DNA of 12,570 nt from PALSA-1336 sp964592725 (GTDB lineage Bacteria; Patescibacteriota; Doudnabacteria; UBA920). The notes beneath the pieces are model-generated. The model saw only the letters and a list, made by a program, of their open reading frames with translations. It made no database searches and had not been told where the DNA came from. The stretch covers positions 1-12,570 of the forward strand of contig CAZQFQ010000038.1 in NCBI GenBank assembly GCA_964592725.1. Reading direction: 5' to 3'. Made by a program: the position numbers and the translations under genes. Shown piece by piece: positions 12,098-12,570 of this stretch. How positions within the stretch are numbered: position 1 is the stretch's first letter; the number at the start of each line of letters is the position of its first letter.

Positions 12098-12364
12098 TTA
12101 ATTTTCAAAAAGAGATGCTGGATAAATTTTTAGCTCCCCATTTTTAATATTAACAAACAATTTGATCGGATAACCATAACCTGGGTTAAAGACAGGTTTA
12201 TTATTATCTGGGTCAAAATTAAAACCCGTAAGAGCGACATATCCTGGAACTGCAACCCACGCATTATTTGGCGTGTTAAGACCAAAAAGGGTAGGAGAGC
12301 TAACAGGCTCTTTAGAATTTAATTCATCTACTTTTTGTTGAACTTTAACAGCATTTTCTGCCAT
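12098..12364 (-). CDS. Uncharacterised 88-residue protein
   Basis: Not recognised. A polar N-terminal helix (1-22) precedes a Gly, Asn, Pro and aromatic-rich part that reads as beta strands (PNNAWVAVPGYVALTGFNFD at 31-50; the ending PIKLFVNIKNGELKIYPASL). There is no signal peptide or membrane segment. It starts 22 bp after the methyltransferase stop codon and its stop abuts the next ATG, so it is cotranscribed with both neighbours. There is no Shine-Dalgarno. Confidence 0.65.
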   Translation of the reverse strand: MAENAVKVQQKVDELNSKEPVSSPTLFGLNTPNNAWVAVPGYVALTGFNFDPDNNKPVFNPGYGYPIKLFVNIKNGELKIYPASLFEN

Positions 12365-12386
12365 AAATTTTTTATCATTTTGACAA

Positions 12387-12570
12387 TTAATCGCAAACTA
12401 CATAATGCAAATATTCCAATGTCTTGTTAGCCTTATGGTCTCTATTTTGGTCCGTGTCAGCCTTAAACCTAGCGTACTCCTGGGTAAAAACTCCATATTT
12501 ACCGCGTAGGCTCATTATTTCTTTAACATCGGCCGGGGTCATTAGGCCTTCATTATTGTAGCTCAAAAAA
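12387..12570 (-). CDS. Adenine-specific DNA methyltransferase, D12 class, C-terminal part only
   Basis: The gene runs off the window edge, so only its last 60 codons are present, ending at TAA (12387-12389). The fragment carries LSYNNEGLMTPADVKEIM, then GVFTQEYARFKADTDQNR, then NKTLEYLHYVV. SYNNEG, followed by a YxRFKAD element and a terminal EYL(H/F) strand, is the standard ending of D12-class (Dam-like) N6-adenine methyltransferases. These methylate adenine in a short target site using SAM, alone or with a restriction enzyme. The catalytic DPPY motif lies outside the window. It is the first visible gene of a - strand set of four. Confidence 0.85.
   Translation of the reverse strand, partial: FLSYNNEGLMTPADVKEIMSLRGKYGVFTQEYARFKADTDQNRDHKANKTLEYLHYVVCD

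Overview
The window looks like a chromosomal segment of a Patescibacteria/CPR-type bacterium (Parcubacteria-like). This is an inference from gene content, compact spacing, weak or absent Shine-Dalgarno sites, extended -10 promoters placed almost on the start codon, and abundant short palindromic repeats inside genes. No marker gene settles the phylum. The standard bacterial code fits: all intact genes end in TAA or TAG, glycine is written with GGN codons, and no in-frame TGA needs reassignment.

Positions 1-9280 are a housekeeping stretch on the + strand: trpB (tryptophan synthase beta), an ABC-F ATPase, rarA, a broken HAD phosphatase gene, queA (queuosine synthesis), an HU-family DNA-binding protein, a YjbQ-family protein, a small TM-helix membrane protein and mltG (peptidoglycan lytic transglycosylase). 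rarA, HAD and queA form one tight cluster. The others have their own promoters or terminators. A strong bidirectional terminator (9542-9567) closes this block.

Positions 9680-12570 are all on the - strand and become more AT-rich from about 11000. They hold a TPR protein gene, then three uncharacterised genes lying directly downstream of the 3' end of a D12-class adenine DNA methyltransferase cut by the window edge. Relics of one protein C-terminus (about 9452-9505 and 10931-10984) lie on both sides of the TPR gene, which suggests past rearrangement. The methyltransferase plus three small genes is the most defence-like or mobile-like part of the window.

Three things deserve most attention. 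First, trpB has a 200-nt leader with a TrpR-box-like operator over the promoter, an 18-codon leader peptide containing one Trp codon, and hairpins arranged as in ribosome-mediated attenuation. Second, a 156-bp near-palindromic element with perfect 15-bp terminal inverted repeats and a 7-bp target duplication splits the HAD gene; removing it with one duplication copy restores the frame exactly. Third, several families of short palindromes sit in frame inside rarA, queA and probably the ABC-F gene, in places where those families have variable loops.
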